From Microbacterium phyllosphaerae (GTDB lineage Bacteria > Actinomycetota > Actinomycetes > Actinomycetales > Microbacteriaceae): a DNA stretch of 64,000 nucleotides. The first letter of the stretch is position 1; every line of letters starts with the position of its first letter. The DNA is taken from positions 3,286,001-3,350,000 of the forward strand of contig NZ_JAGIOA010000001.1 of the NCBI RefSeq assembly GCF_017876435.1, given 5' to 3'. The notes under the pieces are model-generated. The model made no database searches, was not told the DNA's origin, and worked only from the letters and a program-made list of their open reading frames with translations. Both the position numbers and the translations under genes were made by a program. This document shows, one piece after another, positions 8,651 to 16,179 of the stretch.

Positions 8651-10027
8651 TCAGCGCGAGATGTACGAGAGCAGGTCCTGCCGGGTGAGCACGGTGTGCG
8701 GCTTGCCGTCCATCGTCACGAGAAGCGCGTCGACGTCGGCGAGCGCCGCGCGGGCCTGCGCGATCGGAGCATGGATGCCGATCAGCGGCAGCCGCTCCCC
8801 CACGTGAGCGCCCACGGCATCCGCCGGTTTCGCGTCTCCGCGGAAGAGCAGGTCGAGCAGCCCCTTCTCGTCCACCGTGCCGACGACCTCGCCCATCATC
8901 ACAGGAGGCTCGGCGCTCAGCACCACCAGCTGCGAGACGTCGTACTCGGTCATCATGCCGATGGCCTCGAGCACGGTGTCGGTCGGGTGCGCATGCACGA
9001 GATCGGGGATGCCCTCTCCGAGTCGCGAGGAGCGCGCGGTCAGCACGTCGGCGACCGTCTCGCCCTCCTCCACCTCGCTGAATCCGTACGACCGCATCCA
9101 TCCGTCGTTGAAGATCTTGCTCAGGTAGCCGCGACCGCCGTCGGGCAGGAGCACCACCATCACGGCATCCGCGGGCAGCTCCCGGGCGACGCGCAGCGCG
9201 CCGACCACGGCCATACCGCTCGACCCGCCGACGAGGATGCCCTCTTCGCGGGCGAGGCGGCGGGTCATCGCGAACGACTCGGCGTCGCCGACCGCGACGA
9301 TCTCGTGCGGGATCTTCGGGTCGTAGGCGCCGGGCCAGATATCCTCGCCGACCCCCTCGACGAGATACGGACGCCCGGTGCCGCCGCTGTAGACGCTGCC
9401 CTCGGGGTCGATCCCGACGATGCGCACGCGGTCGTCCGAGATCTCTCGCAGGTACCGTCCGGTGCCCGTGATGGTGCCGCCGGTGCCGACGCCCGCGACG
9501 AAGTGGGTGATGCGCCCGTCGGTGTCGCGCCAGATCTCGGGGCCCGTGGTCTCGTAGTGGCTGCGCGGGCCGTTGGGGTTCTCGTACTGGTTGGGCTTGA
9601 ACGCCCCGGGGATCTCACGAGCGAGCCGATCGCTGACGCTGTAGTACGACTCCGGGCTGTCGGCTGCGACCGAGGTCGGAGTGACCACGACCTCGGCACC
9701 GTACGCGCGGAGGACGTCGATCTTGTCCTCGCCCACCTTGTCGGGCAGCACGAAGACGCACTTGTAGCCGCGCTGCTGGGCGACGAGTGCCAGCCCCACC
9801 CCGGTGTTGCCGCTCGTCGGCTCGACGATCGTGCCACCAGGCTTCAGCTCACCCGATGCTTCGGCGGCGTCGATGATGCGCGAGGCGATGCGGTCCTTCG
9901 CGGATCCGCCGGGGTTGAGGTATTCGAGCTTCACGAGCACCGTGCACTCCACGCCCTCGGTGACGTGCTGGAGCTTCACGAGGGGCGTGTCGCCGACGAG
10001 GTCGACGATGGAGTCTGCGTACTTCAT
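8651..10027 (-). CDS. cbs: cystathionine beta-synthase
   Basis: The 458-residue protein has an O-acetylserine-sulfhydrylase-like PLP domain (PLP lysine K44 in PGGSAKDR, phosphate loop TSGNTG at 71-76) and, from about residue 330, a C-terminal pair of CBS domains. This fits cystathionine beta-synthase (serine plus homocysteine to cystathionine) better than plain cysteine synthase. The frame extends upstream to 10087, but ATG at 10027 matches the family N-terminus and is preceded at 6 nt by TACGCT with no ribosome-binding site, so it is probably leaderless. With the metB-like gene 76 bp downstream it could complete reverse transsulfuration. Confidence 0.9.
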   Translation of the reverse strand: MKYADSIVDLVGDTPLVKLQHVTEGVECTVLVKLEYLNPGGSAKDRIASRIIDAAEASGELKPGGTIVEPTSGNTGVGLALVAQQRGYKCVFVLPDKVGEDKIDVLRAYGAEVVVTPTSVAADSPESYYSVSDRLAREIPGAFKPNQYENPNGPRSHYETTGPEIWRDTDGRITHFVAGVGTGGTITGTGRYLREISDDRVRIVGIDPEGSVYSGGTGRPYLVEGVGEDIWPGAYDPKIPHEIVAVGDAESFAMTRRLAREEGILVGGSSGMAVVGALRVARELPADAVMVVLLPDGGRGYLSKIFNDGWMRSYGFSEVEEGETVADVLTARSSRLGEGIPDLVHAHPTDTVLEAIGMMTEYDVSQLVVLSAEPPVMMGEVVGTVDEKGLLDLLFRGDAKPADAVGAHVGERLPLIGIHAPIAQARAALADVDALLVTMDGKPHTVLTRQDLLSYISR

Positions 10028-10033
10028 GTTCAC

Positions 10034-10039
10034 AGCGTA
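10034..10039 (-). promoter_or_regulatory. -10 element (TACGCT) of cbs, leaderless
   Basis: TACGCT ends 6 nt before the ATG at 10027 and decides that start over in-frame codons further upstream. Confidence 0.6.
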
Positions 10040-10116
10040 CGTGCGACGATGCCGCGACCGGGGTTGTGTTGCACCCGGCCGCGGCATCGTGTGTCACAGA
10101 TGTCGGCGTGAACCGA

Positions 10117-11076
10117 TCAGCCCTTCGTCGAACCCGCCAGGAGTCCGCGCACGAAGTAGCGCTGCAGCGAGAAGAACACGATCAGCGGCACGATGATCGA
10201 CACGAACGCACCGGCGGTGAGCAGGTACCAGCCCTCACCACGACCGGTGATCTCGGCGAGCACCTTGGTGATCGGCGATGCGGCGCCGTCGGCGAACACG
10301 AGTGCGACGAGCAGATCGTTCCAGACCCAGAGGAACTGGAAGATCGCGACCGACGCGATCGCCGGCATCGTCAGCGGCAGCACCACCCGGAAGAAGATCT
10401 GCCCACGAGAGGCACCGTCGACGCGCGCGGCCTCGATGATCTCGCCCGGGATCTCCGACATGAAGTTGTGCAGCAGGTAGATCGCCAGCGGCAGCGCGAA
10501 CATCGAGTGCGCGATCCACACCTGCGCGTAGCCGCCCGAGATGTCGAGCCCCTCCGTCACCTGGATCCCGAAGAGGTTGATGCCCCGCGAGAACGAGGAC
10601 AGCAGCGGAACGAGAGCCATCTGGATCGGCACGATCTGCAGCGCGAACACGAAGATGAACAGCGCGTTGCGACCCTTGAACTCGATCCACGAGAACGCGT
10701 ATGCGGCCATCGCGGCAATCATCAGCGGGATGACCGTGGCGGGGATCGTGATCACGATGGAGTTGAAGAACGACTCCAGGATGGTCAGCTGCGTGGTGCC
10801 CGACTGCAGCACGGCCGCGTAGTTGTCGAGGGTCAACTGCGGGTTGGTGAAGAAGGTCCACCAGCCGGTGGTCTCGATCGCATCCCTCTCACGGAACGAC
10901 GAGATGAAGAGTCCGAGCGTCGGGATCGTCCAGAGGACGGCGATGACGATCGAGGCGACTGTCGCCCACGGCCGACTGAGGCGCTTGCGCGCTCGCCCTG
11001 CGGAGGCTTCGAAGCGTCCGGCGGTGGTGATCGCCCTCGTGCTCTGGCCGGTGTCTGAGTTCACGGTGTCGGTCAT
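10117..11076 (-). CDS. carbohydrate ABC transporter permease, MalG type
   Basis: The 319-residue inner-membrane permease has six predicted helices and the cytoplasmic EAA loop EAARVDGASRGQIFFRVVLP that docks the ATPase. It is the last gene of the binding protein - MalF-type - MalG-type operon and overlaps the MalF-type gene by 4 bp, implying coupled translation. No ATPase gene is present; in Actinobacteria such importers commonly share one MsiK-type ATPase encoded elsewhere. The sugar is not known. Confidence 0.92.
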   Translation of the reverse strand: MTDTVNSDTGQSTRAITTAGRFEASAGRARKRLSRPWATVASIVIAVLWTIPTLGLFISSFRERDAIETTGWWTFFTNPQLTLDNYAAVLQSGTTQLTILESFFNSIVITIPATVIPLMIAAMAAYAFSWIEFKGRNALFIFVFALQIVPIQMALVPLLSSFSRGINLFGIQVTEGLDISGGYAQVWIAHSMFALPLAIYLLHNFMSEIPGEIIEAARVDGASRGQIFFRVVLPLTMPAIASVAIFQFLWVWNDLLVALVFADGAASPITKVLAEITGRGEGWYLLTAGAFVSIIVPLIVFFSLQRYFVRGLLAGSTKG

Positions 11077-12212
11077 CGGATCTCCCGCTGCTTCTTGATC
11101 TGGCGCGCGTTGTAGATCACGATCGGCAGCACCAGGATGAACAGGATGACGGAGAGCGCAGCGCTGCGTCCCGCCTCGAACTTGGAGAACTGCGTGTACA
11201 TCTCATTCGCGAGCACGGACGTGCCGTAGTTTCCACCGGTCATCGTGCGCACGATGTCGAAGACCTTCAGCGATGCGATCGAGATCGTCGTCAGGACCAC
11301 GATGAGAGCCGGTCGGATCGACGGGATCGTCACCGACCAGAAGCGCTCCCAGGCGTTCGCGCCGTCGAGCTCGGCCGCCTCGAGAAGCTCCGCAGGGACT
11401 CCCTTGATCGATGCCGAGAGCACGACCATCGCGAAACCGGTCTGCACCCAGATCAGCACCACGATGAGGGCGAGGTTGTTCCACGGCCCGTTGAGCAGGA
11501 ACTGCTGCGGTTCGCCGCCGAACCACACCAGGATCTGGTTGAGGAGACCGATCTGCTCGAAGTCGGGGCCGCGGTAGGCGTACACGAAGCGCCAGATGAT
11601 GCTGGCACCCACGAACGAGATGGCCATCGGCATGAAGACCAGCAGCTTGTAGATCTTCTCGCCGCGGGTCTTGTCGATGAACACCGCGTAGGCGAGGCCG
11701 ATGAGGGTCGACAGGGTCGGCACGAGCAGCACCCAGACGATCGTGTTCACGACCGAGGTCACACCGTCGGACTGCGTGAAGATCCACAGGTAGTTCGAGA
11801 AGCCGACGAAGTCACTGCCCGTCGAGTTCCAGAACGACGCGTAGACCGTCTGGATCGACGGGAGGATGAGCCCGGCCAGGAGCAGCAGGATCGCCGGCGC
11901 CATGAACGCGACCAGCTGGATCAGGTATCCCACACCGTCGCGCGATCGGTAGTCCAGGAAGAAGAACAGGGCGCCGACGGCGACCGCGACTCCCATCGCC
12001 CAGTAGTAGGAGTTGAAGAACCACATCACCGCGAGCGGGATGAGGAGGCACATCGCGAGGCGGATGCCGGTGTAGAGCGCGCCCTTGCGGGGCGCGATGT
12101 CGACGAGAAGCAGGATCACCACGACCACCACCGCGAAGGCGATGACGACGGCGAGAGCCTGGACGATCGGGGGCAGAGACCCGATCCATTGGAAGAACAC
12201 AGTCGCGTTCAT
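11073..12212 (-). CDS. carbohydrate ABC transporter permease, MalF type
   Basis: At 379 residues this permease is longer than its partner because of extra N-terminal helices. It has the EAA loop EAAELDGANAWERFWSVTIP. It would form the membrane heterodimer with the product of 10117-11076. The gene follows the binding-protein gene after a 108-bp gap that holds two perfect hairpins, so it is probably expressed at a lower level than the binding protein. Confidence 0.92.
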   Translation of the reverse strand: MNATVFFQWIGSLPPIVQALAVVIAFAVVVVVILLLVDIAPRKGALYTGIRLAMCLLIPLAVMWFFNSYYWAMGVAVAVGALFFFLDYRSRDGVGYLIQLVAFMAPAILLLLAGLILPSIQTVYASFWNSTGSDFVGFSNYLWIFTQSDGVTSVVNTIVWVLLVPTLSTLIGLAYAVFIDKTRGEKIYKLLVFMPMAISFVGASIIWRFVYAYRGPDFEQIGLLNQILVWFGGEPQQFLLNGPWNNLALIVVLIWVQTGFAMVVLSASIKGVPAELLEAAELDGANAWERFWSVTIPSIRPALIVVLTTISIASLKVFDIVRTMTGGNYGTSVLANEMYTQFSKFEAGRSAALSVILFILVLPIVIYNARQIKKQREIR

Positions 12213-12243
12213 GGATTCCCCTTCATGAGACGGAGCTGATCAG

Positions 12244-12269
12244 CGGTCCGCGCGACGATGCGCGGACCG
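12244..12269 (-). repeat. intercistronic hairpin 1 (binding protein / permease)
   Basis: A perfect 10-bp stem (CGGTCCGCGC/GCGCGGACCG) with a 6-nt loop, between the permease start and hairpin 2. Confidence 0.7.
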
Positions 12270-12283
12270 GTTGGGAGATGAGA

Positions 12284-12313
12284 AGGTGGGCCACCCGTTC
12301 GGGTGGCCCACCT
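12284..12313 (-). terminator. intercistronic hairpin 2, probable partial terminator or RNA-stabilising stem
   Basis: A perfect 13-bp stem (AGGTGGGCCACCC/GGGTGGCCCACCT) with a GTTC loop lies 7 bp after the binding-protein stop codon. There is no T run. Hairpins here in sugar ABC operons commonly raise binding-protein mRNA over permease mRNA. Confidence 0.7.
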
Positions 12314-12320
12314 CATCCGG

Positions 12321-13637
12321 TCAGCTGGACGGCCAGCCGGTCTCGATCTGCGTCAGCACCTCATCGGTCGAGGTTCCGTTGATCCACGCGACCATGCCCT
12401 TCCAGAACGTGCCCGAGCCGACAGCACCCGGCATCTGGTCGGAACCGTCGAAGCGGAAGGTGACCGAGTCGTCCTGCAGCAGCTTGATCGACTCCTGGAG
12501 GATCGGGTTCTCGACGGCCTCGATGTCGACGCCCTTGTTGGCCGACGTGACGCCACCGAGAGCCAGACGCTTGTCAGCCCACTCGGGGCTCGACAGGTAC
12601 TCGAGCACCTTCTGCGTCGCCTCGTCGTCGCTGAACGCGCCGACGATCTCGCCACCACCGGTGATGAACGTCTCGTCCTCGCTCTTGCTCGGGAGCAGGA
12701 AGGCCCAGACGTCGCCGTCCTCGGAGATGTCCGTGCCGTCGGGGAAGAAGCCCGAGAGGAAGGATGCCTGGTGGGTCAGCGCGCACTCGCCGCTCGCGAC
12801 CTTGGGTGCGACGTCGCCGAACGCGGTCGAGTTGATCGAGCGCACGTCGCCGAAGCCGGCGTTGACGTAGTCGGGGTTGAGCAGGAGCTCACCCGTGGCG
12901 TCGAACGCCTCCTTGATCTGGGGGTCCGTGAACGGGACCTCGTTCTTGACCCACTGGTCGTAGACGTCGGCACCGGCGTTGCGGAGCACGAGGTCCTCGA
13001 TCCAGTCGGTTCCGGGCCAGCCGGTCGCCACACCCGACTCGAAGCCGGCGCACCACGGAGCCGTGCCGCTCTTCTCCTGGATGGTCTTGGTGAGCGTGAG
13101 CAGCTCATCCCAGCTCGTGGGCTCCTGGACGCCCCACTCGGCGAACTTCTTGGGCGAGTACCAGACCCAGCCCTTGACGCTCGCCATGAGCGGTGCGCCG
13201 TAGAACTCGTCCTTGTACGTGCCGAAGTCGACCCAGCCCTGCGTCCAGTACTTCTTCGCGTTGGCCTCGACCGCGTCGGGAGCCGGCTTCAGGAAGTCGC
13301 GAGCCGCGTAGTCCGCGAACAGACCCGGCTGCGGGAAGATCGCGATGTCGGGCGGGTTGCCGCCCTGTGCGCGGGTGCCGAGCTGCGTCTCGAAGTCCTG
13401 GCTGCCCTCGTACTTGATCGTGATGTCGTTCTCCTTCTCGAAGTCCGACCACGACTCCGCGAGGAGCTCCGCCTCTCCCTCGACGATCGTGCCGTAGATG
13501 GTGACGGTGTTGTCGCCGCCGCCTCCTCCGCCGCCGCCCGTCGATCCGCCGGGAGCACCACAACCGGCGAGCGCGATGCCCGCGACTCCCAGCAGGGCGA
13601 TCGGCGCGTAACGCCGCGAACGCTGTGACAGACCCAT
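12321..13637 (-). CDS. extracellular sugar-binding lipoprotein of ABC importer
   Basis: The 438-residue family 1 solute-binding protein has a short basic N-terminus, a hydrophobic core and the lipobox LAGC with lipid-modified Cys26. A Gly-rich linker follows (about 27-45), then the mature domain starting NTVTIYG. It would be anchored on the outer face of the membrane and deliver an oligosaccharide to the two permeases downstream. The ATG at 13637 follows an AGGAG ribosome-binding site. It is divergent from a LacI regulator; at least one LacI-type palindrome lies upstream of its start. Confidence 0.92.
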   Translation of the reverse strand: MGLSQRSRRYAPIALLGVAGIALAGCGAPGGSTGGGGGGGGDNTVTIYGTIVEGEAELLAESWSDFEKENDITIKYEGSQDFETQLGTRAQGGNPPDIAIFPQPGLFADYAARDFLKPAPDAVEANAKKYWTQGWVDFGTYKDEFYGAPLMASVKGWVWYSPKKFAEWGVQEPTSWDELLTLTKTIQEKSGTAPWCAGFESGVATGWPGTDWIEDLVLRNAGADVYDQWVKNEVPFTDPQIKEAFDATGELLLNPDYVNAGFGDVRSINSTAFGDVAPKVASGECALTHQASFLSGFFPDGTDISEDGDVWAFLLPSKSEDETFITGGGEIVGAFSDDEATQKVLEYLSSPEWADKRLALGGVTSANKGVDIEAVENPILQESIKLLQDDSVTFRFDGSDQMPGAVGSGTFWKGMVAWINGTSTDEVLTQIETGWPSS

Positions 13638-13703
13638 GTGAATTCTCCTCTTCGAGTTTCACGGCCCCCCGCTCATTCTGCGCCGCCCCTCGGCACAGAA
13701 TCG

Positions 13704-13715
13704 GGAACCGATTCC
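13704..13715. promoter_or_regulatory. LacI-type operator candidate, proximal to the binding-protein gene
   Basis: GGAACCGATTCC is a 12-bp near-perfect palindrome with a central CG, one base different from the copy at 13828. It lies 67 bp upstream of the binding-protein ATG. Confidence 0.6.
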
Positions 13716-13802
13716 AGGACAACCTATCGGGGTCGAACACCCCGACACAACACGCCAGGATCACAAGCTCGCAACCTTTTCGACTCCGCGGATCGCCCGC
13801 AT

Positions 13803-13814
13803 GGGAGCGCTCCC
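13803..13814. promoter_or_regulatory. palindrome GGGAGCGCTCCC, LacI-type operator candidate
   Basis: A perfect 12-bp palindrome of the GAGCGCTC class bound by many LacI-family regulators, 25 bp centre-to-centre from the 13828 site and 105 bp before the LacI gene. Confidence 0.6.
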
Positions 13815-13827
13815 TCACTTTCGGACT

Positions 13828-13839
13828 GGAACCGGTTCC
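13828..13839. promoter_or_regulatory. LacI-type operator candidate, proximal to lacI-like gene
   Basis: GGAACCGGTTCC is a perfect 12-bp palindrome in the divergent intergenic region. With the 13704 site (124 bp away) it would permit looping and autoregulation. Confidence 0.65.
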
Positions 13840-13918
13840 TTTCCCCGCGACGAGCGGCTACGCTGTCATCGGCGCGCAGGAGGGGCTGAGGCGCCGGACG
13901 CATGGTCGAGGAGGACCG

Positions 13919-14923
13919 ATGAGCACGATCGCGGACGTCGCGGCGCGCGCAGGCGTGTCGAAGGCCACCGCGAGCCGAGCACTGAGCGGTCGCGGCTACG
14001 TCTCGGAGGGCACTCGCAAGAGGGTCGCGGACGCTGCGGACGAACTGGCGTACGTCGCCCACTCCTCCGCCACGAGCCTCGCCACCGGCCGTACGCAGAC
14101 CGTCGGCGTGATCATGCCCCCGGTCGACCGCTGGTACTTCTCCGAGCTGCTCGCCGGCATCCAGGAGTCGCTGTTCGCCCTCGACTACGAACTCGCCCTG
14201 TACGGGATCCGCGAGGGCACCGAGACGAGGCAGCGGCTCTTCGACACGGTGCTCCCCGGGCGGCGGTTCGACGGGATCATCGCCGTCGGCATCCAACCGA
14301 GCGCGCAGGAGCTCGACCGGCTGCACCGCTCCGAGCGGCCGCTGGTCAGCGTGGGCCCCTACAGCGAAGGCTCCAGTGCCGTGTCGATCGACGACGTCGC
14401 CGCCGCGCGGATCGCGACGGAGCACCTCATCGAGCTCGGACACACCGACATCGCCTTCGTCGGGGGCGCGGCGGACCCCGACGACCTCAGCTTCGGCGAC
14501 GCCCAGCGGGTCGAGGGCTATCTCGAAGCCCTCGCCGCGGCGGGGCTCGAGGCCGTCGCGCGAATCGCGGATGCCTCCCCCACGATGCCCGGCGGCTACG
14601 CCGCCGCCGTCGAGCTGCTGGCCGATCGCCGGGGCCGCCCCACGGCGATCGTGGGCGTGTGCGACGAGGCCGCGATCGGGGCGATGATCGCCGCACGCCG
14701 CCTGGGCATCGCGGTGCCCACGGAATTGAGCATCGTCGGGGTCGACGACCATCAGCACGCCGAGATGTTCGCGCTGACCACCATCAAGCAGTCGCCGCGC
14801 GAGCAGGGGCACGAGGCGGTGCGCCTGCTGCAGCAGCAGATCGACCATCCGGACTCGCCCCGGGAGCGCACCGTCACGGCATCCGCTCTGGTCGTGCGCA
14901 GCTCCACCGCCGGGCGCCGCTGA
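13919..14923 (+). CDS. LacI-family transcriptional regulator of the adjacent sugar importer
   Basis: The 334-residue protein starts with a classical LacI helix-turn-helix (TIADVAARAGVSKATASRAL, residues 3-22) and hinge helix, followed by a periplasmic-binding-protein-like effector domain (VGVIMPP near 63, then VGVDDH late in the chain). The frame is open back to 13625, but ATG at 13919 follows GAGGAGG and begins exactly at the HTH. It is divergent from the sugar ABC operon and should repress it until the sugar or a derivative binds. Three palindromes in the shared region are likely targets. Confidence 0.92.
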   Translation: MSTIADVAARAGVSKATASRALSGRGYVSEGTRKRVADAADELAYVAHSSATSLATGRTQTVGVIMPPVDRWYFSELLAGIQESLFALDYELALYGIREGTETRQRLFDTVLPGRRFDGIIAVGIQPSAQELDRLHRSERPLVSVGPYSEGSSAVSIDDVAAARIATEHLIELGHTDIAFVGGAADPDDLSFGDAQRVEGYLEALAAAGLEAVARIADASPTMPGGYAAAVELLADRRGRPTAIVGVCDEAAIGAMIAARRLGIAVPTELSIVGVDDHQHAEMFALTTIKQSPREQGHEAVRLLQQQIDHPDSPRERTVTASALVVRSSTAGRR

Positions 14924-14944
14924 ACCCGATCTCGCTCCCGGACG

Positions 14945-14978
14945 CACGAAAGCCCCGGGCGGACCCGGGGCTTTCGTG
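14945..14978. terminator. bidirectional terminator between lacI-like gene and rplL
   Basis: A perfect 15-bp stem (CACGAAAGCCCCGGG with CCCGGGGCTTTCGTG) and CGGA loop, between convergent genes. Confidence 0.85.
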
Positions 14979-15029
14979 AAGCGTTCAGACGCTTCCAGGG
15001 CGAGGCGCTATGCCGCGACCTGGAACGGA

Positions 15030-15407
15030 TTACTTGAGGGTAACCGTGGCGCCTGCCTCTTCGAGGGCAGCCTTGGCCTTCTCGGCTGCTTCCTTGTTCG
15101 CGCCCTCGAGCACGGCCTTGGGAGCACCGTCGACGACAGCCTTGGCCTCGCCGAGACCCAGCGAGGTGAGCTCGCGGACGGTCTTGATGACCTGGATCTT
15201 CTTGTCGCCAGCAGCCTCGAGGATGACGTCGAAGGAGTCCTTCTCCTCAACCTCTTCAGCAGCTCCGCCACCTGCGCCGGCAACGGCGACGGGGGCAGCA
15301 GCGGTGACCTCGAACTTCTCCTCGAACGCCTTGACGAAGTCGTTGAGCTCGACGAGGGTCAGGCCGGCGAACTGCTCGAGCAGCTCCTCAGTGGTGAGCT
15401 TAGCCAT
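15030..15407 (-). CDS. rplL: 50S ribosomal protein L7/L12
   Basis: A 125-residue acidic protein with the usual N-terminal dimerisation domain, an Ala/Gly/Val hinge (about 36-49) and the C-terminal factor-binding domain ([34 protein letters not shown]). It forms the ribosomal stalk with L10 and recruits translation factors. Second gene of rplJ-rplL, 50 bp after rplJ, and followed by the bidirectional terminator. Confidence 0.98.
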   Translation of the reverse strand: MAKLTTEELLEQFAGLTLVELNDFVKAFEEKFEVTAAAPVAVAGAGGGAAEEVEEKDSFDVILEAAGDKKIQVIKTVRELTSLGLGEAKAVVDGAPKAVLEGANKEAAEKAKAALEEAGATVTLK

Positions 15408-15457
15408 GATGTATCTCCTAGATAGATGGGGTTTGTTGAACGAGAACGTCAGGTCGC

Positions 15458-15946
15458 TTACGCGGCCTCGGCGGTCTCCAGCTTTTCGCGAAGAGCATCG
15501 ATGGTGGCGGCAGCCTTGCCCATCGTGGCCTTCATCATGCCCGCAGCCTTCGCCAGCAGAACCTCACGGCTCTCGAGCGCGGCGTACTTGTTGACCTCGT
15601 CGGCGGTGAGGGCGTTGCCCTCGAAGATGCCGGACTTGATCACGAGAAGCGGGTTGGCCTTGGCGAAGTCACGCAGAGCCTTTGCAGTGGCGACGAAGTC
15701 ACCGTGCACGAACGCGACGGCCGACGGACCCTTGAGGTCGTCGTCCAGCGCGGTGATGCCAGCCTTGTTGGCGGCGATCTTGGTCAGCGTGTTCTTCACC
15801 ACGGCGTACTCAGCGTCCTGACGGATGCTGTTGCGCAGCTCCTTGAGCTGGGCAACCGTCAGACCGCGGTACTCGGTCAGCAGAACGGCAGTCGAGTCCT
15901 CGAATGACTTCGTGAGCTCGGCGACCGATGCATCCTTCTGCGCCAT
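15458..15946 (-). CDS. rplJ: 50S ribosomal protein L10
   Basis: The 162-residue L10 has the typical start ([15 protein letters not shown], then [15 protein letters not shown]) and a C-terminal helix that binds L7/L12 dimers. ATG at 15946 was chosen over an open extension to 15991 because AAGGAG lies 5 nt upstream and it matches the family N-terminus. The L10-L12 complex usually represses its own mRNA by binding the leader, and a structured leader is present here. rplK and rplA lie about 14 kb away. Confidence 0.97.
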   Translation of the reverse strand: MAQKDASVAELTKSFEDSTAVLLTEYRGLTVAQLKELRNSIRQDAEYAVVKNTLTKIAANKAGITALDDDLKGPSAVAFVHGDFVATAKALRDFAKANPLLVIKSGIFEGNALTADEVNKYAALESREVLLAKAAGMMKATMGKAAATIDALREKLETAEAA

Positions 15947-16133
15947 GGTCACTCCTTGGTGTGTACGAGGTGCCTCACGGCGGTGAGGCACCGGTTCCGA
16001 CCCCTGGCAACAGAAAAGCTCCGGCGCAAGCGCACGGAGCTTTGAGAAGTTCGTGTCCTGCGCGGGCCCCTGCTGAGCAGAGCTTCAATCCTCATGCGCT
16101 TGCGCACACGACGATGACCAGCGGTCTTCGGTT
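15947..16133 (-). ncRNA. rplJ leader RNA (L10-leader-like autoregulatory region)
   Basis: Between the likely promoter and rplJ lie two hairpins: a 9-bp stem AAAGCTCCG/CGGAGCTTT with inner GCGC pairs (16015-16043), followed in the transcript by a short U run as in an attenuator, and a perfect 10-bp stem GGTGCCTCAC/GTGAGGCACC (15969-15992) just before the ribosome-binding site. An 11-nt segment at 16095-16105 is exactly complementary to the loop region of the first hairpin (16024-16034), giving an alternative fold. Position and layout fit the L10 leader; the class was not tested with a covariance model. Confidence 0.65.
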
Positions 16134-16139
16134 ACGACA

Positions 16140-16168
16140 ACTGTACCCCACGGCACCCTCGGCCCCAA
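16140..16168 (-). promoter_or_regulatory. promoter of rplJ-rplL
   Basis: -35 TTGGGG (16163-16168), 17-bp spacer and -10 TACAGT (16140-16145) read leftward, giving a leader of about 185 nt. Confidence 0.5.
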
Positions 16169-16179
16169 ATCGGTCGGGA

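Noticed and set aside
10117..13637. A missing ATPase gene hidden in the sugar ABC operon.
   Set aside because: No Walker A/B or LSGGQ sequence occurs in any frame nearby; a shared MsiK-type ATPase elsewhere is more likely.
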